NCBI RefSeq assembly: GCF_027483985.1
Contig: NZ_JAIXTJ010000042.1
Span: 124,001 to 188,000, forward strand
Length of the DNA stretch: 64,000 bases
Direction of reading: 5' to 3'
From: Flavobacterium sp.
GTDB taxonomy: Bacteria; Bacteroidota; Bacteroidia; Flavobacteriales; Flavobacteriaceae
Made by a program: the position numbers and the translations under genes. Shown in pieces: positions 1 to 11,070 of this stretch (position 1 is the first letter of the stretch; each line of letters begins with the position of its first letter). The notes beneath the pieces are model-generated. The model had not been told where the DNA came from. It worked only from the letters and a program-made list of their open reading frames with translations, and made no database searches.

Positions 1-298
1 TTCCGGCAGGATAAATTAACACTACTTTTTCTCTATCTGAAATAGGTTTGAAATTGGCAATGTTAATCATTCCTTCAGGTGTTCCGCTTCCGCCGTGAAT
101 TGCGAAAATTAAAGGCATTTTTCCTGCGTTGTTGTAACCTGTTGGAAGATATACTATAAAACTTCTTGCATTTCCATCAACTGTCAAATTGATTGTTTTT
201 TGTTCACTTGGTTTGTCGGCAGTTGTTGTTGGATTGTCATCTTTGTTACACGAAATAAGTGTAATCAGAATTGACATAAGTAAAACTATTTGTCTCAT
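1..298 (-). CDS. Partial PHB-depolymerase-like esterase lipoprotein (N-terminal part, runs off window start)
   Basis: Reverse-strand translation MRQIVLLMSILITLISCNKDDNPTTT...FIVYLPTGYNNAGKMPLIFAIHGGSG...; lipobox and HGGSG oxyanion motif; paralogous to the next gene. Confidence 0.75.
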   Translation of the reverse strand, partial: MRQIVLLMSILITLISCNKDDNPTTTADKPSEQKTINLTVDGNARSFIVYLPTGYNNAGKMPLIFAIHGGSGTPEGMINIANFKPISDREKVVLIYPAG

Positions 299-354
299 TT
301 TTATTTTAATTTATTTCGTTTAGCCATTTTATGTGTCGTTTGGTTTAATTGCCA

Positions 355-1341
355 CTATTGAAGTCCTTTAAAAAAGTTCCAAACTTCTTCTGCATATTCT
401 ATATCTCTATTTTGAACTCCACTTGCAGGTGAAGAATTGGTATAAACTGTCTTACTTGGCACAGCGTGTCCAGCGTTATTTAGAACAAAATAAATCAATG
501 GTTTTGCACCAGCATAAATTCTTTTTTCTACGTTTCCTGCATCTGTTGTGTTCACATTAAAAGTTGATATGGTTGGATTAATATTTTGTAAACCGTTTCT
601 TTGTAACCAATAATTTAAGGTTGCAGTTTGAGATATTACTTTTCCACGATTACAATTGCCACCAATATCTGCAACACAACCACCATTTGCCGGCATTGCA
701 GGGTCGCTTGTTCCATGAGTTATCAAGATTGGCAAAGGTAGATTAGAGCCATTTGTACAAAGTCCGCTTTCAGGAAACTGTGGTAAATTTCCACTTGAAA
801 CTGCTATCGCTTTAATAGTTTCAGGAAATTGAAAAGCATAAGAATAGGTCATTAATGCGCCATTACTTGTCCCTGTTAAAAACATTTTGTTTGAATTAAT
901 ATTTAACTCTGAAATTAATTTTGAATTTAACTGTTTCAAAAAGAAAATGTCGTCACCTTGACTTCCTGATATATCATCACTTCTACAATCATTCCATCCC
1001 GGATTTCCTTGAATGTCGAGTGAACCTTCTGGATAGATTACTAAAAACTTTTCATTGTCTGCAATTGTCCGAAAAACGGATAATGGATGAGCACCTAATT
1101 CTGAAACTCCAATACCAAGTCCACCGCCACCGTGCAAAACTGTTACAACTGCATTTACAGTTGTCATTCCTGTTGGTCTATAAACTAAATATTTTCTGGT
1201 AATGTTGTTAATTGTTATATAATTTGTTGTCAAACCTTCTTGGTATGGAATAACATTAGGATTTGAAGGATTTGGATTGTCGTCATCTTTGTTACAACCA
1301 AGGGTAAAAATCACGACAAATAACAAAAATATTCTAATCAT
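355..1341 (-). CDS. PHB-depolymerase-like alpha/beta hydrolase lipoprotein
   Basis: Lipobox (FTLGCNKDDD), VLHGGGG, GTSNGALM nucleophile motif, C-terminal NAGHAVPS. Confidence 0.8.
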   Translation of the reverse strand: MIRIFLLFVVIFTLGCNKDDDNPNPSNPNVIPYQEGLTTNYITINNITRKYLVYRPTGMTTVNAVVTVLHGGGGLGIGVSELGAHPLSVFRTIADNEKFLVIYPEGSLDIQGNPGWNDCRSDDISGSQGDDIFFLKQLNSKLISELNINSNKMFLTGTSNGALMTYSYAFQFPETIKAIAVSSGNLPQFPESGLCTNGSNLPLPILITHGTSDPAMPANGGCVADIGGNCNRGKVISQTATLNYWLQRNGLQNINPTISTFNVNTTDAGNVEKRIYAGAKPLIYFVLNNAGHAVPSKTVYTNSSPASGVQNRDIEYAEEVWNFFKGLQ

Positions 1342-1836
1342 ATTTTATTTAATTATTATAGTTATACCTTGTTAGATATTATTTTCATTGAAAGGTTTAA
1401 TCTTGACACGCTTTTTTAAAAAAGTACAGGACTCGTTTATATGTATGACAAAGTCGTACAAAACAAACTCGTTTTGGGTAGATAGGTATTGCTGTCGTCA
1501 TATATTATTTCAAATATAGCTATTTTAATTAATAATGTTTAAAATACAAAAATTGTATTATTATACTATTTTAAGTTCAATCTCCATAACTTAAATATAA
1601 AATCCTGTATCTATACATAATTATACCTTATTGATATTATACAATAAAAACTCTTTAATTAGTAGTAGTTCATTCATATGAATAGGTTTTTAAGATTTTA
1701 AAGTGATTTTCTCCGAAGAAGTATGAAGATGATAACTGCGACAAAGAATTATTTGTTAACTCTTTGTTTTTCTGATTATTAAATAAATTACCATCGCATC
1801 AAAATTGTAACTTTCTCCAATAGGAGGAGCTTTTTT

Positions 1837-1874
1837 AAAAATCCAGTTTATTTAGTTAGACTGGATTTTTTTTT
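1837..1874 (+). terminator. Hairpin plus U-tract
   Basis: AAAAATCCAGT...ACTGGATTTTTTTTT; near-identical copy at 2346-2379. Confidence 0.6.
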
Positions 1875-1915
1875 GCTAATTTTAGGTCGTGAAATAATCA
1901 AATAAAATTCTAACT

Positions 1916-2263
1916 ATGTAAAAAGCTATAACATTGTTTGCGTTTTTAATCACTTCCTTTATTTACGGGCAGGAAAATGTTAGTATTAATTTTTCAAACG
2001 ATAGTAAAGAGGTTTATCATCTCTCACTTATTATCTACACACCAGACGGAAAAACACAAACTAGAGTGAGCGACCTAACTTCGGGTCAAGTTAAATCTTA
2101 TTCGCTACCCGTTACTACAGAAATTTATATTGTAAATTTAAAACAAGAGACCTTCGCAATGAAAGGAAACGACATTAAAGCAACAGGTGTGAAACCTTAT
2201 ATCGTACTTAAAGATTCAGATAACGAAATAGTCATTAAGTTAAGTTCAATAAAACAAAACTAA
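1916..2263 (+). CDS. Small secreted hypothetical protein; ORF track starts at TTG 1934; upstream in-frame ATG is followed by TAA
   Basis: ATG TAA AAA GCT ATA ACA TTG TTT GCG...: signal peptide interrupted at codon 2; remainder open to 2263. Confidence 0.5.
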
Positions 2264-2345
2264 AAAGCAAACCATTAATTTTCTGATAAAACAAGTGCAA
2301 TCAGAAGATCAAATAGGGAACTTTCACCAATAAAAGAAGATTTTT

Positions 2346-2379
2346 AAAAATCCAGTTGATTTAATCAAACTGGATTTTT
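2346..2379 (+). terminator. Hairpin plus U-tract
   Basis: AAAAATCCAGTTGATTTAATCAAACTGGATTTTTG. Confidence 0.6.
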
Positions 2380-2432
2380 GTTTTTAGGAAGTTCAAATTA
2401 AAATACCTTTCATAAAAACTATTGTAGTAAAC

Positions 2433-2466
2433 AAAAAAAGGCACACCTTAAGTATGCCTTTTTTCC
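2433..2466 (-). terminator. Rho-independent terminator of trp operon
   Basis: Minus strand GGCATACTTAAGGTGTGCCTTTTTTT just downstream of trpA stop. Confidence 0.7.
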
Positions 2467-2480
2467 GTTTTAAATGATAT

Positions 2481-3254
2481 TTATCCTCTTATTCCGTCTA
2501 TAAATGTTTGAATAGAATCTTTTGTTGTTCCTTTCGCTTCTAAATGCTTTATAAAGGCACTTCCAATTATAGCGCCTGAACTGTACTTGCATACTTCATC
2601 AAAAGAACTTTTATCGTGAATCCCAAAACCTATTAGTTGTGGATTGTTTAATTTCATACTCTTGATGCGTTCAAAATAATTGGTTTGAAAAGTGTTCGCA
2701 TCAGTACTTCCAGTAATACTATTAGAAGAAACTAAATAAATAAATCCGTTGCTGTTTTCATCTATTTCTTTAATTCTTTGCTGCGAAGTTTCTGGAGTAA
2801 TCAACAATAGATTGGAAACGTTGTTTTCTTCGCAAATAGCCTTCAAATGGGTTTGATAGTAATTCAAAGGCATATCAGGAATAATAATTCCGTCAACACC
2901 CAGTTCATTACACTTTTGAATAAAAGCTTTTTCTCCAAACTGCAATACAGGATTCAAATAACCCATTAATATTATCGGAATTTGCGTTATTGAACGCAAC
3001 GATTGTAACTGTTCAAACAAAAGATGCAAGGTCATTCCGTTTTCTATAGCTTTTGCACTGCTTTCCTGAATAACAGGTCCATCTGCCAAAGGATCAGAAT
3101 ATGGAAAACCAATCTCAATCATGTCAACATCACTTTCCGCTAAATTTTTTATTATGGTTAGTGTATCATTCAAACTAGGATATCCAGCCGTAAAATAAAT
3201 AGATAAAATAGTTTCTTTCTTGCTTTCAAATAATTGGTGAATTCTATTGCTCAT
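2481..3254 (-). CDS. trpA: Tryptophan synthase alpha subunit
   Basis: [26 protein letters not shown] motifs; operon position. Confidence 0.97.
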   Translation of the reverse strand: MSNRIHQLFESKKETILSIYFTAGYPSLNDTLTIIKNLAESDVDMIEIGFPYSDPLADGPVIQESSAKAIENGMTLHLLFEQLQSLRSITQIPIILMGYLNPVLQFGEKAFIQKCNELGVDGIIIPDMPLNYYQTHLKAICEENNVSNLLLITPETSQQRIKEIDENSNGFIYLVSSNSITGSTDANTFQTNYFERIKSMKLNNPQLIGFGIHDKSSFDEVCKYSSGAIIGSAFIKHLEAKGTTKDSIQTFIDGIRG

Positions 3255-4437
3255 CTTGCATAAATTTTTTCAATGTTTCTAAATCTTTATCGCCTCTTCC
3301 CGATAAATTAATAACCACTACATCATCCGATTTGAACTTCATCTTTGGTAAATAAGCTAAGGCGTGAGCCGATTCTAAGGCCGGAATGATACCTTCCTTT
3401 ACAGACAAATCAAACGCTGCCTTGATAGCTTCTTCATCGGTAATACTAACAACTTCTGCTTTTTTAGTGTCGTGCAAATAAGAATGAATCGGTCCGATTC
3501 CAGGATAATCCAATCCTGCCGAAACCGAATGTGGCTCAACGATTTGTCCATCATCCGTTTGAATTAAATAAGTTTTACTTCCGTGAATGATTCCTTTTTT
3601 ACCCAAAGCAATCGTTGCCGCAGTTTTACCTGAATTTACTCCTTCACCGCCAGCTTCAATAGCAATTAATTGAGTTATACCATTGTCAATAAAATGATAA
3701 AACGCACCAATCGCATTACTGCCACCACCAAGACATGCCAAAACATAATCGGGATTTTCATTACCTGTTTTTTCCTTCAACTGAATTTTGATTTCTTCAC
3801 TGATAACCGATTGAAATTGTGCCACTAAATCAGGATAAGGATGCGGACCAACAACCGAACCAATGATATAATGCGTACCAACCGGATCGTTAATCCAAGC
3901 TCTGATAGCTTCGTTTGTAGCGTCTTTCAAAGTTTTACTTCCGCTGGTTGCTGGTTGTATTTTAGCTCCTAACAATCGCATACGGTCTACATTGGGTTTT
4001 TGACGTTCAATATCCACTTCTCCCATATAAATCGTGCAATCCATATTCAATAAAGCGCAAGCAGTAGCGGTAGCAACACCGTGTTGACCTGCACCAGTCT
4101 CAGCAATAATTCGCTTTTTATTAAGACGTTTGGCTAACAAAACCTGTCCAATAGCGTTGTTGATTTTGTGCGCACCTGTATGATTCAAATCTTCTCGTTT
4201 CAAATAAATTTGAGCACCAAATTCCTCAGATAAGTTTTTTGAAAAATACAAAGGTGTTGGTCGACCCACATAATCTTTGAGCAATAATTTAAATGCTGCT
4301 TGAAAATCTTCTTCTTGTATGATTTTTAAATAATTTTCTTGAAGCTCTAACACATTTGGATACAACATTTCGGGCACAAAAGCTCCGCCAAATTCACCAT
4401 AAAATCCGTTAGCATCGGGTTGTAATTTCGTTTTCAT
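3244..4437 (-). CDS. trpB: Tryptophan synthase beta subunit
   Basis: [25 protein letters not shown] lysine motif, [17 protein letters not shown]. Confidence 0.98.
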   Translation of the reverse strand: MKTKLQPDANGFYGEFGGAFVPEMLYPNVLELQENYLKIIQEEDFQAAFKLLLKDYVGRPTPLYFSKNLSEEFGAQIYLKREDLNHTGAHKINNAIGQVLLAKRLNKKRIIAETGAGQHGVATATACALLNMDCTIYMGEVDIERQKPNVDRMRLLGAKIQPATSGSKTLKDATNEAIRAWINDPVGTHYIIGSVVGPHPYPDLVAQFQSVISEEIKIQLKEKTGNENPDYVLACLGGGSNAIGAFYHFIDNGITQLIAIEAGGEGVNSGKTAATIALGKKGIIHGSKTYLIQTDDGQIVEPHSVSAGLDYPGIGPIHSYLHDTKKAEVVSITDEEAIKAAFDLSVKEGIIPALESAHALAYLPKMKFKSDDVVVINLSGRGDKDLETLKKFMQDEQ

Positions 4438-5060
4438 TGTGTTCTTATTTTGTAAATTAATTCGTCTACTTCTTCTGTAATTTTCTTGTAATTGGTATCC
4501 TCTAGTTTGCTATTAAAATCCAATCCTTGTAACATTGGGAAATTTAATTTTTGAATAGCTCCTAAACTTTCAAAACTCAATCCTCCACTTAAAAAAAACG
4601 GTTTTGAAAGGGTGTACTGTTCTAAAATCTGCCAGTCAAATGCTCTGCCACTTCCGCCATAAGTATCAGTTTTTGTATCAAATAAAAAGTAATCACAAAC
4701 CGATTCAAAGGCAGTCGTGTCTTCAAAGTTGAAAAAATTATCTACTGAAAATGCTTTGATAATTTTAATTCCTTTTTCCTTAATAACAGCACACGTTTCA
4801 ACCGATTCTGTTCCGTGTAATTGCACAAAATCAAAAGCATATTGTTTCGCAACTTCTACAACAGTTTCGGGACTTTCATTAACAAAAACAGCTACTTTTT
4901 GCACCTTCTCTGGAAGTTTCGCTAATGACTTAAGAGGAAAATTTTCTCCTACAAAACGTTTGGATTTTGGATAAAAAATAAATCCCATAAAATCAGGCTG
5001 CAAAGCGCCAACGTCACTGATGTTTTTTGGAAATTTCATTCCACAAATCTTTATCTTCAT
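4434..5060 (-). CDS. trpF: Phosphoribosylanthranilate isomerase
   Basis: KICGMK N-terminus, FVQLHG, LSGGL; operon position. Confidence 0.95.
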   Translation of the reverse strand: MKIKICGMKFPKNISDVGALQPDFMGFIFYPKSKRFVGENFPLKSLAKLPEKVQKVAVFVNESPETVVEVAKQYAFDFVQLHGTESVETCAVIKEKGIKIIKAFSVDNFFNFEDTTAFESVCDYFLFDTKTDTYGGSGRAFDWQILEQYTLSKPFFLSGGLSFESLGAIQKLNFPMLQGLDFNSKLEDTNYKKITEEVDELIYKIRTQ

Positions 5061-5845
5061 CCTTTTAACTTTTGAATTAGTTCATAACATTTCAAAGCGG
5101 GTTGCGCTTCTTTCATAAAGTACTCTCCTATCAAAAAACCATCAAATCCGTTATTTTTCAAAAGTTGCACTACTTCAAGGGAATGAATACCGCTTTCAGC
5201 AATTTTCACACGAGATTCCGGAAGTAATTGCGCCAATTTAATACTGTTCTCAACCGAAACTTCAAACGAATTTAAATTGCGGTTGTTGATTCCAATCAAA
5301 TCAAAATTCAAATCAAGATTGTCTAAAATTTCAGTCTCATTTTGAGTTTCTAGAAATACTTCTAATCCGAGTTCGTGTGCTAATTGCGTATAAGATTGCA
5401 ACTGTTTTTTAGTCAATATTTTAGCAATCAACAAAATAACATCAGCACCCATTGCTTTAGATTGAAACAACTGGTATTCATCGACAATAAAATCTTTTCG
5501 CAACATCGGAATAGTATTGTTTTGTCGGGCCAATTCAAAATCATTTGGTCTTGCTCCAAAGAACTCGACATCGCTTAAAACCGACAAACCCGATACTAAA
5601 GCTTCCGCATATCCTTGGGTAACTTGAACCACATCGGCATCTAAATTAATATTCCCTTTGGCAGGTGATTTTCTTTTGAATTCTGATATAATACCGCCTG
5701 TAACCGAACTGGTAATGGCTTTTTTTAAAGAATGTGTTGCTGATTGGAACAAGGGAAACTTTTCTAATTCAGCTACAGAAATTGCCGATTTTAAAACCGC
5801 AACTTCCTTTAATTTTTGTGCTTTTATAGTATCTAAAATGGTCAT
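5057..5845 (-). CDS. trpC: Indole-3-glycerol phosphate synthase
   Basis: SEFKRKSPAKG, RKDFIVDEYQ, IGINNRNL, ESGI, LIGEYFM. Confidence 0.97.
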   Translation of the reverse strand: MTILDTIKAQKLKEVAVLKSAISVAELEKFPLFQSATHSLKKAITSSVTGGIISEFKRKSPAKGNINLDADVVQVTQGYAEALVSGLSVLSDVEFFGARPNDFELARQNNTIPMLRKDFIVDEYQLFQSKAMGADVILLIAKILTKKQLQSYTQLAHELGLEVFLETQNETEILDNLDLNFDLIGINNRNLNSFEVSVENSIKLAQLLPESRVKIAESGIHSLEVVQLLKNNGFDGFLIGEYFMKEAQPALKCYELIQKLKG

Positions 5846-6852
5846 CGAATAGAAGTTAAAATAGTTAATGATTGTTTGGCTTTTTGTTCAAATAAAGATG
5901 CTTTGGCCAGTTCAAACGCTTCTTGAAAATTTAAATTTTGACGGTAAGTTTGAATAGCTAAAGCGGCATTAGACAACACCACATTGTTTTGCGAAGCCGT
6001 ACCTTTTCCGTTGATAATGGTTGTAAAAATTTCGGTAGCTTCGGCAACGGTGTTTCCACCAAATAATTCATTGTAAGTTACTTTTGGCAAGTCTAAATCT
6101 GAAGCATCTAAAATTTGCTCGCCATTGTTTTGAATAATTTTGACACTATCCGTCAAAGTGATTTCATCAAAACCATCCAAACCATAAATAATACTGTAAT
6201 TAGAATTATTATTTTGTAAAATGTAATGATACATTCGAGCCAATTCTAAACTAAAAACACCACTCATTTGCACTTTCGGTTCAGCAGGATTTACTAATGG
6301 ACCCAACATATTAAAAAAGGTTTTAACGCCGAGTTCCTTTCGGATTGGTCCAACCGTTTTCATTGCTGGATGAAATAATGGCGCGTGTAAAAAAGTGATG
6401 TTGGCTTCTTTAATTTGCGTTTCAATAACCGTATTATCAGTGGGAAATACAACACCCAAACTTTCTAAAACATTAGACGAACCTGAAACCGATGACACAC
6501 CATAATTTCCGTGTTTAGCAACCGGAATTCCAGCTCCAGCAACAACAAAAGAAGTTAAGGTTGAAATGTTAAACGTATTTTTTCCATCGCCACCAGTGCC
6601 ACAAACATCCATCGGATTGTAAGCTGATAAATCTACCTTGTGACATAATGAAAGTAAAGCTTCTCTAAAACCAATTAATTCGTCAAGAGTGATATTTCGC
6701 ATTATAAAAACGGTCAAAAAAGAAGCAATTTGTGCCGAATTATATTTTCCTAAAGCTATATTTTCTAAAACCTCTTTGGCTTCTTCTTTAGAAAAGGTCT
6801 TGTGTGCGTATAAATAATCTAATATATTTTTCATAGTTAATTTTTTAACCAA
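5842..6852 (-). CDS. trpD: Anthranilate phosphoribosyltransferase
   Basis: DVCGTGGDGKNTFNIST, KHGNYGVSS, GPLVNPA. Confidence 0.97.
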   Translation of the reverse strand: MVKKLTMKNILDYLYAHKTFSKEEAKEVLENIALGKYNSAQIASFLTVFIMRNITLDELIGFREALLSLCHKVDLSAYNPMDVCGTGGDGKNTFNISTLTSFVVAGAGIPVAKHGNYGVSSVSGSSNVLESLGVVFPTDNTVIETQIKEANITFLHAPLFHPAMKTVGPIRKELGVKTFFNMLGPLVNPAEPKVQMSGVFSLELARMYHYILQNNNSNYSIIYGLDGFDEITLTDSVKIIQNNGEQILDASDLDLPKVTYNELFGGNTVAEATEIFTTIINGKGTASQNNVVLSNAALAIQTYRQNLNFQEAFELAKASLFEQKAKQSLTILTSIR

Positions 6853-7397
6853 TTATTTAAAATTTGTGCTCCGTGTTCGGTTAAAACAGATTCTGGATGA
6901 AATTGCACACCACGCCAATCAAATTGTTTGTGTTTGATTGCCATAATATTTTGATTGGCATCTTTGGCTAATACTTCAAAATCGGCTGTGCTTGAAGGTT
7001 CAACAACCCACGAATGATAATGACCAACCTTGAAGTTTCTTGGAAGATCTTCAAACAAATAATCTTCTTTTTCGATTGAAATGGTTGAAGCAATGCCGTG
7101 TAAAGGTTCTGGCAAATTGTGTAAAATTCCACCCGAAAATTCGCCAATGGCTTGATGACCTAAACAAACACCAAGTATTGAAACGGATTGGTTTTGTTCT
7201 AAAACTTTCAGCATCTTCCCAGCATTCATCGGAATTCCTGGTCCAGGAGAAAGCAAAATTTTATCATACAAATGCACAGTTTCTAAATTGACTTTGTCGT
7301 TTTTAACTACATCAATAGTGGCGTCAACCAAATTATGCATCATACAAACCAAATTGTACACAAACGAATCGTAATTATCTATAACTAATATTTTCAT
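6837..7397 (-). CDS. trpG: Anthranilate synthase glutamine amidotransferase component
   Basis: IDNYDSFVYNL, LSPGPG, GVCLGHQ, FHPESVLTEHG. Confidence 0.97.
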   Translation of the reverse strand: MKILVIDNYDSFVYNLVCMMHNLVDATIDVVKNDKVNLETVHLYDKILLSPGPGIPMNAGKMLKVLEQNQSVSILGVCLGHQAIGEFSGGILHNLPEPLHGIASTISIEKEDYLFEDLPRNFKVGHYHSWVVEPSSTADFEVLAKDANQNIMAIKHKQFDWRGVQFHPESVLTEHGAQILNNWLKN

Positions 7398-7400
7398 AAT

Positions 7401-8789
7401 TTATAAGGTTTGTGCCAAATCAATGGCTTTTCGCAAAGCCGTTAGCTTGTTATTTACTTCATTAAGTTCTGACTGTGCATCCGATTTTGTTACAATGCCG
7501 CATCCTGCTTGATAAGTCAATTCGTTTTTATAACTCAAAAAAGAACGGATAAAAATGGCGTGGTTAAAGGTTTTATCCAATCCAATAATACCAATGGCGC
7601 CACCATAAAATCCGCGACTGTCTGGTTCGTTTTCATCAATAATTTGCATCGCTCTGTGTTTTGGTGCACCCGATAAAGTTCCTGCCGGATAAGTATCACC
7701 AAGAATTTTAATTGGGTTGAAATCATCATTCAATTGCGCGCTAACTTTTGAAACCATATGAATTACGTGAGAATACAATTCGATTTCTTTAAAACGCTCC
7801 ACAGTTACCGCAGTACTATTTTTACTTAAATCGTTTCGTGCTAAATCAACCAACATAATGTGTTCTGCATTTTCCTTCGGATCCATTTGCAAGGCTTCCG
7901 ACAAAACTTTATCATCATCAGAATTTCCTGTTCTTTTAAACGTTCCTGCAATAGGATTAATTACCGCTTTTTGATTACTTATAGTCAATTGTGCCTCGGG
8001 CGAGGAACCAAAAATTTTGAAATTACCATAATCAAAATAGAACAAATATGGCGACGGATTAATCGAACGCAAAGCTCTATAAACATTGAATTCATCGCCT
8101 TGAAATTGTTGCTTAAATTTTCGTGAAAGTACCACTTGAAAAACATCGCCTTGAAAACAATGTTCTTGACCAATAGCAATTTTTTCAAGAAATGCCTCAT
8201 CATTAAAATTAGAAGTTTCGTCATTTACTTTCTTAAAATGAAAAGTGGTTACCGCTCGATTGGCAACCAAATCAACTAGTTCTGACAAGTTCGAATCTTG
8301 ATTAGGCAAAAGATTTTCTAGGATAAATAATTCATTATTAAAATGATTAAAAACAATAGTAAATCGGAACAAATGGTATTGCATCAAGGGCAAATCAAAC
8401 GACTGATTTTTAAATTCAATGTCTTCAAACAGCGGAATAGCATCATAAGAAGTGTATCCAAATAAGCCGTTAGTTACAAATCCTAAATTCAAATCTTCTG
8501 ATTGGAACGAAGTTGTGAATTGATTCAATTCAGAAGCAATTTCAATAGCATCAGTGGGTTTCACTTGACTAGTTCCGTCAGGAAAATCAAGTTTAGTAGT
8601 ATCTTTTTTTACAACAAACGAAGCTATCGGCTGAAAACATAAATAAGAAAAACTATTTTCTTTGCTTTTATAATCAGAACTTTCTAATAAAAAGCTGGTT
8701 GGGAATTTATCGCGTAACTTCAAGTACAACTCCACTGGTGTGTGGGTATCACTTAGAGTTTTTTTGAATTTGGTTTGAAAGGAATACAT
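7401..8789 (-). CDS. trpE: Anthranilate synthase component I
   Basis: GSSPE, GTFKRTG, DLARNDL, PAGTLSGAPK. ORF track start (8822) lies in the terminator T-run, so the Met at 8789 is preferred. Confidence 0.93.
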   Translation of the reverse strand: MYSFQTKFKKTLSDTHTPVELYLKLRDKFPTSFLLESSDYKSKENSFSYLCFQPIASFVVKKDTTKLDFPDGTSQVKPTDAIEIASELNQFTTSFQSEDLNLGFVTNGLFGYTSYDAIPLFEDIEFKNQSFDLPLMQYHLFRFTIVFNHFNNELFILENLLPNQDSNLSELVDLVANRAVTTFHFKKVNDETSNFNDEAFLEKIAIGQEHCFQGDVFQVVLSRKFKQQFQGDEFNVYRALRSINPSPYLFYFDYGNFKIFGSSPEAQLTISNQKAVINPIAGTFKRTGNSDDDKVLSEALQMDPKENAEHIMLVDLARNDLSKNSTAVTVERFKEIELYSHVIHMVSKVSAQLNDDFNPIKILGDTYPAGTLSGAPKHRAMQIIDENEPDSRGFYGGAIGIIGLDKTFNHAIFIRSFLSYKNELTYQAGCGIVTKSDAQSELNEVNNKLTALRKAIDLAQTL

Positions 8790-8827
8790 ATATAAAATGT
8801 TGTTTTTGGAAAATTTAGACATAAAAA

Positions 8828-8851
8828 AAACCCACTTGGAAAAGCGGGTTT
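8828..8851 (-). terminator. trp attenuator intrinsic terminator hairpin
   Basis: Minus strand AAACCCGC-TTTTCCAA-GTGGGTTT followed by more T; 8-bp stem with one G-T pair. Confidence 0.85.
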
Positions 8852-8881
8852 ACAAATATTGTAGAAAAATACAAATAGCAA

Positions 8882-8950
8882 TTACCAACCAATTCCAAAA
8901 ACGGAGTTAGACGTGTGCCACCAATTTGTATTTTGCGTTGTAGTAATCAT
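8882..8950 (-). CDS. trpL: trp operon leader peptide, MITTTQNTNWWHTSNSVFGIGW
   Basis: Read by hand on minus strand: 22 codons, tandem Trp plus a terminal Trp, between promoter-like sequence and the attenuator hairpin upstream of trpE. Confidence 0.85.
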   Translation of the reverse strand: MITTTQNTNWWHTSNSVFGIGW

Positions 8951-8957
8951 ATTGGTG

Positions 8958-8985
8958 CAAACGTATAAATTTTTTTAACACCAAA
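8958..8985 (-). promoter_or_regulatory. Putative Bacteroidota promoter for trpL-trpEGDCFBA
   Basis: Minus strand TTTG (8985-8982) and TACGTTTG (8965-8958), resembling the -33 TTTG / -7 TAnnTTTG consensus; 16-nt gap. Confidence 0.45.
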
Positions 8986-9020
8986 TACAGTATTTATTAA
9001 ATTTTAACATTTGTTTGAAT

Positions 9021-9614
9021 TTATTTAGTTTTCATTCTGCGTTGCAACTCTTGTTCTATGTCGTTTAATTTCAAATTTTTGGCTTGCAATAAAAGCAGGT
9101 AATGAAACAACAAATCGGCAGCTTCGCCAATAAATAAATCTTGGTTATCATCTTTAGCCTCAATTACTAATTCGACAGCTTCTTCTCCAACTTTTTGAGC
9201 AATTTTGTTGATACCTTTCTTGAAAAGTGACGCTACATAAGACTCTGAAGTAGGATTTGAAATGCGATCTTCAATAGTGCTTTCCAATTGATTTAAAAAA
9301 GAAACAGATGGTTCAGTAGCAAAACAAGAAGTCGTTCCGTTGTGACACGTTGGTCCGTTGGGATTGACTTGAATTAGCAAGGCATCGCTATCACAATCTT
9401 CTTTTATCGAAACAACGTCCAAAAAATTACCCGAAGTTTCACCTTTAGTCCACAAGCGGTTTTTGCTGCGACTAAAAAAAGTAACTCGATTTTCTGCTTT
9501 GGTTTTTTCAAAAGCGGCTTCATCCATATAACCCAACATCAACACTTGCTGCGTTTGATTATCCTGAATAATTACAGGTAGTAATCCATTTGATTTATCG
9601 AAATTTAGTATCAT
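9021..9614 (-). CDS. hisIE: Bifunctional phosphoribosyl-AMP cyclohydrolase / phosphoribosyl-ATP diphosphatase
   Basis: [35 protein letters not shown]-terminal [12 protein letters not shown]. Confidence 0.96.
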   Translation of the reverse strand: MILNFDKSNGLLPVIIQDNQTQQVLMLGYMDEAAFEKTKAENRVTFFSRSKNRLWTKGETSGNFLDVVSIKEDCDSDALLIQVNPNGPTCHNGTTSCFATEPSVSFLNQLESTIEDRISNPTSESYVASLFKKGINKIAQKVGEEAVELVIEAKDDNQDLFIGEAADLLFHYLLLLQAKNLKLNDIEQELQRRMKTK

Positions 9615-10363
9615 CTGATAGGTATATTTTTAGTTTTTAAATAGTTTTTTAAATCGGGTATCGCTACTTCATTATAGTGAAAAATACTTGCTGCTAAGCC
9701 AGCACTAGCTTGTGTTTTTTGGAACAATTCGGCAAAATCATCCGCACTTCCAGCACCGCCAGAAGCAATGACCGGAATAGAAATCGCTTCACTAATTTGA
9801 TTGGTAATTTCCAGAGCAAAACCTTTTTTTTCACCATCGTTATTCATAGAAGTAAGCAAAATTTCGCCTGCGCCAAGTTCGGTTACTTTTTTTGCCCAAT
9901 CCAAAGCCTTCCAATCGGTTTGTTCGGTGCCACCTTTTACAAATACAAACCAGTCATTGTCAACCAATTTAATATCTATAGCAACCACCACAAATTGACT
10001 ACCAAACTCTTTAGCCAAATCTGAAATTAAAGCTGGATTTTTAATGGCTGCTGAGTTAATACTTACTTTATCGGCGCCATTTTGCACCATAATCTTAGCA
10101 TCAGCAACCGAATTGATGCCACCACCAACTGTAAAGGGAATCGAAAGTTTTTTGGCAATTTGGTCCACTAAATCGGCTAAAGTTTTTCGGTTTTCTAAAG
10201 TGGCCGAAATATCTAAAAAAACCAATTCATCTGCGCCATTTTCAGAATAAAATTGGGCTAATTCTAAAGGATTTCCAGCATCTTTTAAACCTTCAAATTG
10301 AATACCTTTCACAACACGTCCGTTTTTGATATCCAAACACGGTATAATTCTTTTCTTTAACAT
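9611..10363 (-). CDS. hisF: Imidazole glycerol phosphate synthase cyclase subunit
   Basis: [27 protein letters not shown]. Confidence 0.98.
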   Translation of the reverse strand: MLKKRIIPCLDIKNGRVVKGIQFEGLKDAGNPLELAQFYSENGADELVFLDISATLENRKTLADLVDQIAKKLSIPFTVGGGINSVADAKIMVQNGADKVSINSAAIKNPALISDLAKEFGSQFVVVAIDIKLVDNDWFVFVKGGTEQTDWKALDWAKKVTELGAGEILLTSMNNDGEKKGFALEITNQISEAISIPVIASGGAGSADDFAELFQKTQASAGLAASIFHYNEVAIPDLKNYLKTKNIPIR

Positions 10364-11070
10364 AACTGCATCAATTCTTTTAAATTTATGGTGTTTTCAT
10401 AAATGGCTTTACCAATAATAGCACCTTCACATCCCAATTCTCTTAACTTTTGCACATCATCAAGAGTAGTAATACCGCCACTCGCAATCAATTTTACATT
10501 TGATTTTTTTAGAATATCAGCATATAATTCTAAGGATGGTCCGTTAAGCATTCCGTCTTTTTCAATATCAGTCGAAATAACATACTGAATACCATTCTTT
10601 TCATAGGCTGCAATAAAATCAATCACATCCGTTTCAGAAGTTTCTAACCAACCTTGTGTCGCGATTTTGCGGTTCAAAGCATCGGCACCAAGTATAATTT
10701 TATCAGCACCATATTTGGCAATCCATTCTTTAAACAATGTCGGATTCTTTATGGCAATGCTTCCACCTGTTATTTGACTCGCACCATTTTCAAAAGCAAT
10801 TTCGATATCTTTATCTTGCTTAATGCCGCCACCAAAATCGATTTTCAAACTGGTTTTTGTGGCAATTTCATACAGTACTTTGTAATTGATAATGGTACTT
10901 GATTTCGCACCATCCAAATCAACTAAATGCAAAAACTGCACACCTTGATCTTCAAAAAATTTGGCCACTTCCAAAGGGTTTTCATTGTAAGTTTTTTGCG
11001 TAGCATAATCGCCTTTGGTCAATCGGACACAAGCTCCGTTGATGATATCTATAGCTGGAATAATTCTCAT
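10357..11070 (-). CDS. hisA: ProFAR isomerase
   Basis: [35 protein letters not shown]. Confidence 0.97.
   Translation of the reverse strand: MRIIPAIDIINGACVRLTKGDYATQKTYNENPLEVAKFFEDQGVQFLHLVDLDGAKSSTIINYKVLYEIATKTSLKIDFGGGIKQDKDIEIAFENGASQITGGSIAIKNPTLFKEWIAKYGADKIILGADALNRKIATQGWLETSETDVIDFIAAYEKNGIQYVISTDIEKDGMLNGPSLELYADILKKSNVKLIASGGITTLDDVQKLRELGCEGAIIGKAIYENTINLKELMQLC

Noticed and set aside
921-1202. Plus-strand 93-aa ORF
   Set aside because: Antisense to a well-supported esterase gene; composition not protein-like. Same reasoning for most short ORFs antisense to trp, his, mfd, metG and M13 genes.
8790-8822. Longer trpE N-terminus (MSKFSKNNILY)
   Set aside because: Start codon lies directly in the attenuator T-run; internal Met at 8789 fits known TrpE starts better.
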